Shown: positions 8,224 through 16,861 of the stretch, piece after piece
Numbering within the stretch: position 1 is the first letter of the stretch
Layout: every line of letters begins with the position of its first letter
NCBI GenBank assembly: GCA_013286645.1
Contig: JABDFJ010000014.1
Span: forward strand, 1 to 44,891
DNA from: Chlamydiota bacterium
GTDB taxonomy: Bacteria; Chlamydiota; Chlamydiia; Chlamydiales; Parachlamydiaceae
Length of the DNA stretch: 44,891 bases
Direction of reading: 5' to 3'
The notes under the pieces: model-generated
What the model was told of the DNA's origin: nothing
The model's database searches: none
Seen by the model: the letters and a program-made list of their open reading frames with translations, nothing else
Made by a program: the position numbers and the translations under genes

Positions 8224-10530
8224 ATGTATAGCTTTAAAAAGGAAGATATTTTTAAAGCTGCACTCTTTATGTCGATGCTTATCTTGCTCGGCATTGGAGT
8301 TATGTTAGGATTGACCGCTGCAAGTACAATCCTCGTCAAACGTTTAGGCGTCGATTATCTTCCTTATAACTACATTGTATTGAGTCTGATCAACATTTTG
8401 GGTTCAACAGTCTATCTGGTGTATGCTGACAAGATAAAACGAGTGCAATTGCTCAATATTCTGTTGCTATTTTCGGGAGGGGTCTTGCTAGTAGCCCGTC
8501 TCCTAATCACCAATGCATCCCATGGATCTTTTGGTGTGTTGTCGTGGGACCTCGTTTTCTTTTTTTTACTAATATATGTCGTTCAAGGTTTTAGCACAGC
8601 AGCTTTGAATACCCAGATTTGGTCGACGATCAATGATTCCTACCGTCCAGCCATAGGCAAAAAAGTATATCCCATTTTTTCACTTTGTTGGTTGATCGGG
8701 GGGATGTTGGGTGGTCTATTAGTGCATGTTTTAGTACCACTTGTCGGTGTTGGTAACCTCATCTTTGCTTGGGCATTTTGTTTATTTGCCACGATCCCTT
8801 TGGCTATGCTGTTAGATCGTAAATTCGGTGGAGGAATGCGCTGGAGGCCTGTGGAGGCTGCAGGTGCTTCAAAAGGATTTATCGCTTATATTAATGCGAA
8901 TAGCGAAGTGTGGCACTATATCAGAAAATCTCCTGTGGCTTTGTATATTGTGTGCATCTGTTTTTGTTCCTATATTGTGTCATCAGCCCAAGATTTCCAA
9001 TACACACAAGTGATGAATGCCACATTTCATACCGAAGCCAGTTTGAGCAAGTTTTATGGCACATACTCGATTGTTTGGTATAGCACGGCAATTTTTCTGC
9101 AGCTTTTTGTCGCTGAGAAGTTATTAGTTAACATTGGTGTTTTCCGCGGGTTTGCGGCGCTGCCGCTTGCAACTTTAATTGCTTTTGTGTTGTTGATGAT
9201 CCAATTTAGTTTCTGGGAAGGTGTGTGGCTGAGATATAGCTGGAATGTTGTTGGTACAATGTTGTTTGCCAATGCTTATCAACTTTCTTTCAATGTTTTT
9301 CCAGCACACATTAGGGGACGGTTGCGAGGGTTTTGTGGGGGCATTGCTAGTCCGCTCGGAGCTTTGGTTGGTGGTATGTTGTTACTTGTTTTTCAGCAGA
9401 GCTCCTTTTTGAGTAGTTCTAGTGCTAGTTATCTATTTCCAAGTATTTTAGGGAGTATTGTTTGCGTGTATTGGCTGTATCTGGTGTGGCGAGGACGCAA
9501 GGCTTATATCGATAACTTAATCGATAATCTGCATATCGAAGAGCAGCCAAAATTGCTCGATGCTTTAGAATCCATGGAGGAGCGGCGTGAACCATTAGTC
9601 ACTGTGGCTTTAACAGATATGTTGCTAAAACCAAGTAAAACGATTGATACTGAAGTGAAAAGCAAAGTCATGGATGTATTGTCAAGGCTTGGTAATGTCA
9701 CTTCTCTTCGTCCACTATCCCTCTTTCTCAAAGATCCCAATCCTGTTTTGCGCGGGCAGGCGATTGCATCGATGGTGGCATTTAAAGCATTGAAGCGCAA
9801 TTTTTTTGCGTTGCATTATTTGCTGAACGAAATGGAGTATCTATTAAATCATGACCCATCAAGCATCGTGCGGCTGGAAGCGGGAAAGTTTTTGTTGCAC
9901 TTCTACCCTACGCATGAGCTGCCAAGATTAGTTGCAAAATTGTTAGATCATGCGGAAGGTCCGATGCGCATGATGACTATGCAAACGATTTTAGCTCTTA
10001 ATGTGGAAATGATCGACATGATGGTGGTGCCTAAATTGAAGGATCCCGATCCCGCAGTGCGATGTGAAGCGACGATCGTTTTATGGAAATATCCTGATTA
10101 TCGCAAACAAATCCAAGAAGTGTTAAATCGCCTTTTGAATGCACCATCACCACTTGAACAGCGATATGGACTTATTGCTCTACTACGTTTAGAAGGTGCT
10201 AAGGAACAGTTGACTTCAGTCGAGCCTCTTATGAGCTCTACAGAGTTTATTAATCGCAGTTTAGCTTGCGTCATCATGCTATCTACAATGATTCCGGAAA
10301 GTGATGAGTGGAACCAAGTGTTAACAAATCTTTTCGGTATTTTAGCAGAACCCCATTTTGAAGGTGACGAACGGCAGGTTTTTGTGGCGATGTTACCGTA
10401 TGTTAACGATAGTGTCGTAGATGCCATTCTTTGGGGAACGCAACAGCTAACTCCAGAAAAACGGCAAATGGCCATGCGTGGCCTCGAAAATTTAGCTACT
10501 CTCATGTATGAAAAAATCATGGATGAATGA
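8224..10530 (+). CDS. NTT/MFS-like transporter with C-terminal HEAT repeats
   Basis: This 768-residue protein is in two parts. Residues 1 to about 425 form about twelve hydrophobic helices, with the N-terminal style of ATP/ADP translocases (TLC/NTT) and related MFS transporters; a basic loop occurs near VYADKIKRVQLLN. Residues about 430-768 are soluble and built of HEAT-like helical repeats, for example KDPNPVLRGQAIASMVAF and KLKDPDPAVRCEATIVLWKY. NTT carriers are hallmark proteins of Chlamydiae that import host nucleotides, but substrate residues cannot be verified here. The HEAT domain suggests partner binding or regulation at the cytoplasmic face. The 3' end of this gene is duplicated about 900 bp downstream. 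Confidence 0.72.
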   Translation: MYSFKKEDIFKAALFMSMLILLGIGVMLGLTAASTILVKRLGVDYLPYNYIVLSLINILGSTVYLVYADKIKRVQLLNILLLFSGGVLLVARLLITNASHGSFGVLSWDLVFFFLLIYVVQGFSTAALNTQIWSTINDSYRPAIGKKVYPIFSLCWLIGGMLGGLLVHVLVPLVGVGNLIFAWAFCLFATIPLAMLLDRKFGGGMRWRPVEAAGASKGFIAYINANSEVWHYIRKSPVALYIVCICFCSYIVSSAQDFQYTQVMNATFHTEASLSKFYGTYSIVWYSTAIFLQLFVAEKLLVNIGVFRGFAALPLATLIAFVLLMIQFSFWEGVWLRYSWNVVGTMLFANAYQLSFNVFPAHIRGRLRGFCGGIASPLGALVGGMLLLVFQQSSFLSSSSASYLFPSILGSIVCVYWLYLVWRGRKAYIDNLIDNLHIEEQPKLLDALESMEERREPLVTVALTDMLLKPSKTIDTEVKSKVMDVLSRLGNVTSLRPLSLFLKDPNPVLRGQAIASMVAFKALKRNFFALHYLLNEMEYLLNHDPSSIVRLEAGKFLLHFYPTHELPRLVAKLLDHAEGPMRMMTMQTILALNVEMIDMMVVPKLKDPDPAVRCEATIVLWKYPDYRKQIQEVLNRLLNAPSPLEQRYGLIALLRLEGAKEQLTSVEPLMSSTEFINRSLACVIMLSTMIPESDEWNQVLTNLFGILAEPHFEGDERQVFVAMLPYVNDSVVDAILWGTQQLTPEKRQMAMRGLENLATLMYEKIMDE

Positions 10531-10895
10531 TGAAAAATTCCTTGCCTTCAAAAAAGGCACTACCTCGCTTTCTCCCGACTTCTGCCACGTAGTGCGGTTT
10601 ATTGCCCAAAGAAAAATGTAACTTAAGGAAATTCCGCACTTTGTAGCCTACAGAGTTATGTGCATTATTGTTTGATTTTTTTTTCAACGCAAAGGAAGGC
10701 AAAGGTCGCCAAGGCGCAAAGAAAGACATGTCCTATGTGAAACGATCTATAGCATAGACTGCAGCCTATTCAATGAGATCTTAACCAAAAATCGTGTACG
10801 ATTACAGGATTGGCAAGATCGCACAGCGGCATGATAGACATGATATTGCGATAAAGGAGTCTTCGAAGCTAAGATGTATGAACCTTTACACCAAT

Positions 10896-11008
10896 CCCAA
10901 TGATTGCGATACAAGCGGTGCTGAGCCAAACCACACACGACATAACAGTGAAGAACTAGTTTGTTGTGTGTGGTTTGGCTCAGCACCGCTTGTATCGCAA
11001 TCATTGGG
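10896..11008. repeat. Perfect 43-bp-arm hairpin
   Basis: The arms 10896-10938 and 10966-11008 are exact reverse complements with a 27-bp loop. A second stem-loop with 12-bp arms (11017-11044, CCAGCGGATTGC stem, TGAG loop) follows directly. Either could form a strong RNA structure if transcribed. Confidence 0.85.
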
Positions 11009-11295
11009 TGAAGCTTCCAGCGGATTGCTGAGGCAATCCGCTGGAGATTTTTGCTGCCGCGATGGTGCTGCGCATTATCATACACTCTCAGCATTCTTGC
11101 ATCTCTACTGTCTATGCTATAGATCGTTTCACATAGGACATGTCTTTCTTTGCGCCTTGGCGACCTTTGCCTTCCTTTGCGTTGAAAAAAAAGTCAAACA
11201 ATAATGCAAACATCCCTGTAGACTACAAAGTGTGGAATTTTCTTCTCCAGATCCTGTCTATCATGCCTATCCCGTTATTTTTTTCCTTGATAGCT

Positions 11296-11406
11296 CCTGA
11301 CTTCTGCCATGTAGTGCGGTTTATTGCCCTGAGAAAATGTAACTATCTGTAACTCAGTGTGATTTTTCGGGAGATGCAGAGTTGTTTAGATTTGGCAGAA
11401 GACAGG
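11296..11406. mobile_element. MITE-like element with TCCTGACTTCTGCCA ends
   Basis: The 15-bp ends TCCTGACTTCTGCCA and TGGCAGAAGACAGGA are inverted with one mismatch and enclose about 80 bp with no coding content. A partial copy begins at about 10574 (CCCGACTTCTGCCA, then the shared GTAGTGCGGTTTATTGCCC), and another copy lies at 38433-38549. Confidence 0.65.
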
Positions 11407-11496
11407 ATAAAATCATGGATGAATGATGAAAAATTCCTTGCCTTCAAAAAATACGTGCCCTACATTATTTTTTTACCCTACCACACGAGGTGACTT

Positions 11497-12822
11497 ATGA
11501 CATGTAAAACTACGTTATCTATAGAACTCCCTAAACGTCCTAAGAGCAAAAAATGTTACGAGTCTTTGTGTGAGGTGGTACCAGGAGGGGTCAATTCACC
11601 GGTGCGCGCTTTTAAGGGACTAGACATAGACCCTTTGGTCGTTGAGCGTGCTGCTGGCGCTATGGTGTATGATGTTGATGGCAACTCCTACATAGATTTT
11701 TGTGGGTCTTGGGGTCCAATGATACATGGGCATGCCCATCCCGCTATTGTTGAAGCGGCGCAGTGGCGTTTGGCCCAGGGGACTTCTTTTGGAATCACCT
11801 CTACTGCCGAAGAAAAGCTCGCTCGTTTGATTACGAAACATGTTCCGTCGGTTGAAATGGTGCGCTTCGTTTCTTCTGGTACAGAAGCGACAATGAGTGC
11901 AGCGCGCTTGGCGCGAGGGTTTACGGGAAGGGATTTATTAGTCAAATTCACAGGAAATTATCATGGTCATGCCGATTTCTTTTTAGTTCAGGCAGGATCT
12001 GGCATGTTTGGTTTGACACCCACCTCAACTTCGGCTGGTATTCCAGAGGATATCATCAAGCATACGGCATGTCTACCTTATAACGATATAAAAGCTTGTC
12101 GAGACTTTTTACAACACCCTGACAATCGTTCGCGCGTGGCGGCAGTGATCATAGAGCCCATTGCTGGCAATATGGGATGTGTACCTGGGAAAGCTGAGTT
12201 TCATCAGATGCTGCGTGATGTGACAAAACAGATCGGTGCCTTGCTCATCTGGGATGAGGTGATTAGCGGTTTCCGTGTAGGCTTAGGTGGGGCGCAGGCC
12301 CTTTATGGGATCACTCCTGATCTTACCTGTTTTGGCAAAATCATTGGAGGGGGCTTCCCAGCGGCAGCTTTTGGGGGAAGGGCAGATATCATGCGATACT
12401 TGGCGCCATTGGGACCAGTCTATCAAGCGGGAACGCTTTCAGGTAATCCTGTGGCCATGGAAGCTGGTGCCAAAGCTATCGAGCTTTTGGAGCGTCCGGG
12501 CATCTATGCAGAGCTAGAGCGGAAGGCTGATATCATTACGCAGCCAGTGAAAGAGTTATTAGCATCTAAGGGTATTAATGCCTGTATGCAACAAGTGGGA
12601 TCAATGTTCACGCTGTTTTTTGGAGCGCGCGAGGTGACGTGTATGGAGGATGCGAAGCAGCTTGATTTGAAGAGATTTGCCCATTTTTTCCGTTATCTTT
12701 TGGCGCATGGGGTCTATTTTGCGCCAGCTCAGCATGAGGCATGCTTTGTTTCGACAGCGCATGATGAGAAGCATTTGGCAGATACACGCGATCTCATCTT
12801 GTCATATTTAGATGCTTTTTAG
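11497..12822 (+). CDS. hemL: Glutamate-1-semialdehyde 2,1-aminomutase
   Basis: This 441-residue PLP enzyme of class-III aminotransferase fold converts glutamate-1-semialdehyde to 5-aminolevulinate, the C5 route to haem, in the cytoplasm. Diagnostic segments are VPGGVNSPVRAFKG near the N-terminus, SSGTEATMSAARLARG (cofactor phosphate site, about residue 128), IWDEVISGFRVG (Asp contacting the pyridine ring) and CFGKIIGGGFPAAAFGG, which holds the Schiff-base lysine. Length matches the family. Its 3' end overlaps the convergent HAD gene by 15 bp. The nearly 1-kb repeat block lies upstream. Confidence 0.95.
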   Translation: MTCKTTLSIELPKRPKSKKCYESLCEVVPGGVNSPVRAFKGLDIDPLVVERAAGAMVYDVDGNSYIDFCGSWGPMIHGHAHPAIVEAAQWRLAQGTSFGITSTAEEKLARLITKHVPSVEMVRFVSSGTEATMSAARLARGFTGRDLLVKFTGNYHGHADFFLVQAGSGMFGLTPTSTSAGIPEDIIKHTACLPYNDIKACRDFLQHPDNRSRVAAVIIEPIAGNMGCVPGKAEFHQMLRDVTKQIGALLIWDEVISGFRVGLGGAQALYGITPDLTCFGKIIGGGFPAAAFGGRADIMRYLAPLGPVYQAGTLSGNPVAMEAGAKAIELLERPGIYAELERKADIITQPVKELLASKGINACMQQVGSMFTLFFGAREVTCMEDAKQLDLKRFAHFFRYLLAHGVYFAPAQHEACFVSTAHDEKHLADTRDLILSYLDAF

Positions 12823-13557
12823 ATGTTCGATGGCAGTTAGAAGTTCTGGAAAGTGCTTGATGACATAGTCTGGCTCCACGCCAGTTCTAGGAATTTGATC
12901 ACCCTGATTAGAGTGAAAAAAGACGACTTTCATGCCTGCTTCTTTGGCTCCATAGACATCGTGAAACATATCATTGCCTACGTAAACCGTATTTTCAGGC
13001 TTTGCTTTCATGAGTTCTAAAGCAGTGTGAAATAAACGGGTGTCTGGTTTTCTATAGCCATAATCGCCCGAGATGATAACCGGTGAGAAATAGTGTGCAA
13101 TGCCAATATTACGTAGCTCGGGGATGCCATAAGCGCTTTGGGCGTCGCTGACAATACCTAAAGGGTATTCTTTTTTTAATTCATCAAGCACTGTTGTGAC
13201 TCCTGGGTAAAGCTGGAGCTTGCGGCAAAAGGAGGCTGCTCTGTACATTTGTGCCAAAATGACGGGCAATGCTTCTCTAATCTCAGGGGCTAGAGCCCGG
13301 TAGTGGTGTGTTTGTCGCAGGTCAAGAATCTTTCCCCATACTTTAACGGCATCAAATTCGGCATGTTTTTCTTTGGAGGAACGCTTTTGTTCTTTTAATA
13401 CTTCAAAGTAGAGATCGTGCAATTCTGCCTTATGGATATAGATTCCTTGATAGCTAAGAAAGTTGCGTATTTTGCGGAAGATATCCGGTTGGTGATCATC
13501 GGTAAGTATGTCGATGAGAGTTCCATTGATATCGAAAAGAATACTATGAATTTCCAT
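12808..13557 (-). CDS. HAD-superfamily hydrolase, cassette copy B
   Basis: This is a protein of about 249 residues of HAD subfamily IA. Motif I is FDINGTLID near the N-terminus: the nucleophile aspartate is present but the usual second aspartate is asparagine. Motif II serine is in GIVSDAQSAYG, motif III lysine in GYRKPDTRLF, motif IV acidic residues in YVGNDMFHDVYGAKEAG. I chose the ATG at 13557 because AAGGGG precedes it and it aligns with MDIHAILFDVNGT of copy A; a GTG lies at 13563. The start sits inside the 3' end of the kinase gene (14-nt overlap), so the two are translationally coupled. The substrate is unknown; the Asn may alter the chemistry from simple phosphatase activity. Confidence 0.85.
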   Translation of the reverse strand: MEIHSILFDINGTLIDILTDDHQPDIFRKIRNFLSYQGIYIHKAELHDLYFEVLKEQKRSSKEKHAEFDAVKVWGKILDLRQTHHYRALAPEIREALPVILAQMYRAASFCRKLQLYPGVTTVLDELKKEYPLGIVSDAQSAYGIPELRNIGIAHYFSPVIISGDYGYRKPDTRLFHTALELMKAKPENTVYVGNDMFHDVYGAKEAGMKVVFFHSNQGDQIPRTGVEPDYVIKHFPELLTAIEHLKSI

Positions 13558-14569
13558 ATGCACCCCTTAAGGTTTTTTTGGCTTCTTTGATAAGGTAATG
13601 GCTGTGGCCGGGGGTAATCCATGGATTGCGGGCGATTCGCATTAATGTGATCGCTAACTGAAATGGCAAGCGGGCGGTGATTGCTTCAAATGTCCTTGAG
13701 TGATCAGGGAAATGCCTTGCATACTCCCATAAAAAATGTCCTATAAAAGGCTCTGCGTCAGACTTTCTTCTTTTTGCATTTAAAAAGTAATGTTGGATTT
13801 CGCCTACGATGCGTCCCACGTCAAAAGTGCGGTCTGCATATTTCATACGCTCGAGATCTATGGCCGTAACTTCATGCTCATTGCCAAAAATGAAATTTAC
13901 GGGTGTGGCGTCACCATGCACCAATACTTGTTGGTCATACCACATTTGAGGGCTTTCACGCCATTGGTGGCATAGCGAATACAACTCATCAGCATCCCAT
14001 GATGATAGACCTTTATTGCATTTTAGTTGTCCAACCAGCTGGGTAAAATAATGACAATCCTGATTGAAATTGACGCGCTCACCGATGGCTGTTCGGTTGT
14101 GCATCGACGCTAAGAAGTGTGCTAGTAAGGTGAGTTTACTATAGAGGAGAGCGCTTTGATTTTCATAAAGAGCTTTATGTAGGATTTTACCTAGATCTTC
14201 TCCTTGTACGTATTCTTCAACGAGAAGGTGATTCAAATTTGCATTGTAGGCGAGCGGTTTGATGACTTGTTGGGGATTAGCTGAAAACCCATGATTACGT
14301 AGCTTCACGAGATTGTGGTATTCGCGGCGAGCCCGCTTCGATGCTTTATCCACAGATTGGTGTGGTCCATCGATGAAAAATTTCCCTATGATTTTTGCGC
14401 GCGTATGCTTTTCTTCGTAAAGATACACTTGATTATTAGTGCAATTGAGTCCAAAAACCCTGAATTCAGGTCTTCTTACCCGATCAGATACTTGGGGTAG
14501 AATGTCATAGCTTAAATAGCCATGCAGTGGGTCATGTTTAGGCAAGCTACCGAGGTAATTTTGCGCCAT
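13544..14569 (-). CDS. APH-like kinase, cassette copy B
   Basis: This is a protein of about 341 residues of the aminoglycoside phosphotransferase/choline kinase fold. The catalytic loop reads VLVHGDATPVNFIFG (HGDxxxxN) and the metal-binding motif is AIDLERMKYADRTFDVGRI. The ATP-binding lysine is probably in AKIIGKFF and the helix-C glutamate in RREYHNL. The ATG at 14569 is preferred: AGGA lies upstream and it aligns with copy A; the open frame extends to 14599. It is probably a small-molecule kinase rather than a drug-resistance enzyme. It overlaps the downstream HAD gene and is the diverged tandem duplicate of 15387-16397. Confidence 0.82.
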   Translation of the reverse strand: MAQNYLGSLPKHDPLHGYLSYDILPQVSDRVRRPEFRVFGLNCTNNQVYLYEEKHTRAKIIGKFFIDGPHQSVDKASKRARREYHNLVKLRNHGFSANPQQVIKPLAYNANLNHLLVEEYVQGEDLGKILHKALYENQSALLYSKLTLLAHFLASMHNRTAIGERVNFNQDCHYFTQLVGQLKCNKGLSSWDADELYSLCHQWRESPQMWYDQQVLVHGDATPVNFIFGNEHEVTAIDLERMKYADRTFDVGRIVGEIQHYFLNAKRRKSDAEPFIGHFLWEYARHFPDHSRTFEAITARLPFQLAITLMRIARNPWITPGHSHYLIKEAKKTLRGAYGNS

Positions 14570-14634
14570 ATAAATCCTTGCTTCATTACATTTTATCACA
14601 TAATCCTTTTTTTAACGAATGTCTATAAATTATT

Positions 14635-15387
14635 TTAGTTTTTTGCTTTTTTCAAGAAGTCGATCGCCAGGGGTAAATCTGCAAATTTCTTAATGATATA
14701 ATCCGGGTGGACATCATAGTATGATTGATCGCCTTGATTGGAGCTAAAGAAGACAACTTTTGAACCAGCTTGTTTGGCACCTAAGACATCATGGAACATA
14801 TCATTGCCCACAAAGATCGTATTTTCTGGTTTCACGTTTAGCACATCGAAAGCTTTTTGGAAGAGGCGCGTATCTGGTTTGCAATAGCCGTAGTCCCCTG
14901 AGATAACGATGGGGTTAAAATAATGGGCGATGCCGACATTTCTCAATTCAGGCAACCCATAGGCACTTTGGGCATTAGTCACGATACCTAACGGATAATG
15001 CATGTGCAGTTGATCCAGGACTTTTTGAACATCAGGGTATAGGCGCAGCTTGCGGCAGAAGGAAGCTGACCGAAATAGTTGAGCGAGCGTGAGGGGGAGG
15101 GCGGCTAAGACGTTAGGTGGCAGAGCTTTCGTGTATTCTGTCTCCTTCAGATGCAGGATTTTATCCCAAATAGCTACAGCATCAAACTCGGGATAGGTTT
15201 CTTTGGAGTTTTTTTTCTGCTCTTTGAGGAGCTGAAAGTACAATTCTTGCAAATCGGTTCTGTGGATATAAACCCCTTGATAACTAAGGAAATTGCGGAT
15301 TTTACGATAGATGTCTGGCATATGTTCATCGGTTAAGATATCGATTAAGGTGCCGTTGACATCGAATAAGATGGCGTGAATATCCAT
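14635..15387 (-). CDS. HAD-superfamily hydrolase, cassette copy A
   Basis: This 250-residue HAD protein is closely similar along its whole length to the one at 12808-13557. Motif I is FDVNGTLID, again with Asn in place of the second Asp. Motif II is GIVTNAQSAYG (Thr), motif III GYCKPDTRLF, motif IV FVGNDMFHDVLGAKQAG. Its ATG shares one base with the kinase stop (TAATG) and has GGAGG upstream, so translation is tightly coupled. Conservation of the unusual DxN in both copies argues for a retained, specific function. A phosphatase or hydrolase acting on the product of the partner kinase is one reading; an inactive regulatory HAD is another. Confidence 0.85.
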   Translation of the reverse strand: MDIHAILFDVNGTLIDILTDEHMPDIYRKIRNFLSYQGVYIHRTDLQELYFQLLKEQKKNSKETYPEFDAVAIWDKILHLKETEYTKALPPNVLAALPLTLAQLFRSASFCRKLRLYPDVQKVLDQLHMHYPLGIVTNAQSAYGLPELRNVGIAHYFNPIVISGDYGYCKPDTRLFQKAFDVLNVKPENTIFVGNDMFHDVLGAKQAGSKVVFFSSNQGDQSYYDVHPDYIIKKFADLPLAIDFLKKAKN

Positions 15388-16397
15388 TAATGACCTCCGA
15401 GAGTTTTCTTAGCTTCCTGCAATAATGCTGTGCCATATTCATGACTAACCCATGGATTCCTAGCAATGCGCATGAGGGTGATGGCAATTTGGAAGGGCAG
15501 GCGGGCTGTAATTGCATGAAAAGCAGCATTTTGGTTAGGGAAATGCCGCGTATATTCCCATAAAAAGTGTCCAATGAATGATTCGGCGTCGAGTTTATGC
15601 TTATTGGCTTTCATGAAGTAATGTTGGATTTCACCTACAATACGGCCAATATCAAAAATACGATCACCATATTTCATCCGTTCTAGATCTATGGCAATAA
15701 TGTGGTTTTCTTTGTCAAAAATGAAATTTGTGGGTGTTGCATCGCCATGCACTAATACTTGTTGGTCTAGCCACATGATGGGGTTATCTTTCCACTGGTG
15801 ACATAGCATCATGAAGTATTGAGCTTCAGGGTGGGACAATCCTTTAAGTGTTTTTAAATGTTCGATTAGCTGTGAGAAATAGTGGCAATCGTGATTGAAA
15901 TCCACATGATATCCATTCCCTGTGCGGTTGTGCATGGAGGCTAAAAAATACGCTAATAAGCTTAGTTTGTGGTATATTTCTTCATAATTTTCTTCAAAAA
16001 TTGCCTTTTCAAGAATTTTTCCTAGGTGATCGCCAGGAATGTACTCTTCGATAAGCACTTGATTTAGGTGTTCATTATAAGCCAGGGGTTTGACCACTTC
16101 CAGTGGGGAGGAGGCAAAACCATGGAGCCGTAAAATCATTAAATTATGAAATTCCTTCTGGGCACGCTTGGCTGATTTGGCAGCATGATGCCTTTCATCG
16201 CGAAAGAATTTGGCCACGACTTTGGCTTGCGATTGTTTTTCTTCATATAGATACACTTTGTTGTTAGAGCCGTGCATCCTGAATACGCGAAAATCGGGAT
16301 GGTGCAGTTGGTGCCCCACCTGGGGGAAAATTTCACGCGTCAGGTAGTCATGTAGAGGATCGTGCTTGGGGAGTTCTCCAAGATATTTGCGTGGCAT
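15387..16397 (-). CDS. APH-like kinase, cassette copy A
   Basis: This is a protein of about 336 residues. The catalytic loop is VLVHGDATPTNFIFD, followed by AIDLERMKYGDRIFDIGRI; the likely ATP lysine is in AKVVAKFF and the helix-C glutamate in AQKEFHNLM. Shared landmarks with copy B include LPKHDPLH near the start, SLLAYFLASMHNRT in the middle and TARLPFQIAITLMRIARNPW near the C-terminus. The ATG at 16397 is chosen over the upstream TTG at 16406. It is the promoter-proximal gene of the four-gene minus-strand run. Probably cytoplasmic; substrate unknown. Confidence 0.82.
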   Translation of the reverse strand: MPRKYLGELPKHDPLHDYLTREIFPQVGHQLHHPDFRVFRMHGSNNKVYLYEEKQSQAKVVAKFFRDERHHAAKSAKRAQKEFHNLMILRLHGFASSPLEVVKPLAYNEHLNQVLIEEYIPGDHLGKILEKAIFEENYEEIYHKLSLLAYFLASMHNRTGNGYHVDFNHDCHYFSQLIEHLKTLKGLSHPEAQYFMMLCHQWKDNPIMWLDQQVLVHGDATPTNFIFDKENHIIAIDLERMKYGDRIFDIGRIVGEIQHYFMKANKHKLDAESFIGHFLWEYTRHFPNQNAAFHAITARLPFQIAITLMRIARNPWVSHEYGTALLQEAKKTLGGH

Positions 16398-16524
16398 GTC
16401 TATCAAAATCCTGTTACTAGTGCTATGGCAGCCGAATTGAGTCTTTGTAAATCTTTTCTATAGTATTTGTCTATGATTTCTTTACGCGATTTCAGTCGTG
16501 AAGGTGTCCTGTAGGCGTCAGAAG

Positions 16525-16772
16525 GGACCTAAAGGACCTAAACGACCTAAAGGACTAAACGACAGTGCTCTTTAGTCCTTTAGGTCGTTTAGAGGTAATT
16601 GCATAATTCCCGTTTATCGCTTTTTGGCGCTTTTGCCAATCTTCGCCATTTTGCGCAAATCCCCTACTCTTAAGAGTATGTGGATTTGCGCAAAATGGCG
16701 AATCTTGCCAAAATCATCCAAAAATCGATTAAACGGAACTTATGCAATTACCTCTTTAGGTCCTTTAGGTCC
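16525..16772. mobile_element. 163-bp MITE inserted in a GGACCTAAA hairpin
   Basis: The left arm 16525-16559 consists of 9-bp GGACCTAAA units. Its right arm is split, 16571-16591 and 16759-16772. Between the halves is a 163-bp palindrome (16592-16754) with inverted ends GAGGTAATTGC/GCAATTACCTC and inner arms around TTTGCGCAAA. TTTA flanks it on both sides (16588-16591, 16755-16758). Removing the element and one TTTA restores a right arm that matches the left arm perfectly over 35 bp. This is a clear insertion with a 4-bp target duplication. It fills most of the gap between the kinase cassette and nfeD. Confidence 0.9.
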
Positions 16773-16861
16773 TTTTTTTCTCGTTTGCAAGGGCAAAATT
16801 TTGATTCTTTGATTTTCCTGGATAAGCTATGTTATGTTCAACCCAAGGATTGAGTTATCAA

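Larger units (their letters stand above)
10513..11451. repeat. 43-bp direct repeats bounding a nested-repeat block
   Basis: The last codons and stop of the HEAT-transporter gene plus following bases (10513-10555) are repeated exactly at 11409-11451. Between them is a non-coding block. It contains a 131-bp inverted pair (10629-10759 and 11110-11240) with a nearly identical core of CAAAGG-type units, a perfect 43-bp hairpin (10896-10938/10966-11008), a small hairpin (11017-11044), and the CTGACTTCTGCCA-type element ends at 10577 and 11296-11406. No convincing gene is present in these roughly 960 bp. Confidence 0.8.

Noticed and set aside
10517-10729. Minus-strand frame starting MSFFAPWRPLPSFALKKK, and its twin on the plus strand at 11140-11352
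   Set aside because: Both share their N-terminus only because they start in the two arms of the 131-bp inverted repeat. The rest diverges, and the CAAAGG-type repeat generates the open frame.
10747-11094. 115-residue minus-strand frame
   Set aside because: It runs through the perfect 43-bp hairpin and inverted arms; composition (Cys, His, Arg-rich) and lack of a ribosome site suggest chance.
10794-11204. 136-residue plus-strand frame
   Set aside because: It lies over the same hairpins as the minus frame and ends in the repeat; no family resemblance.
12808-16397. APH-like genes as antibiotic resistance determinants
   Set aside because: The duplicated cassette with a HAD partner and no mobile resistance context looks like metabolism; the APH fold is shared with many small-molecule kinases.
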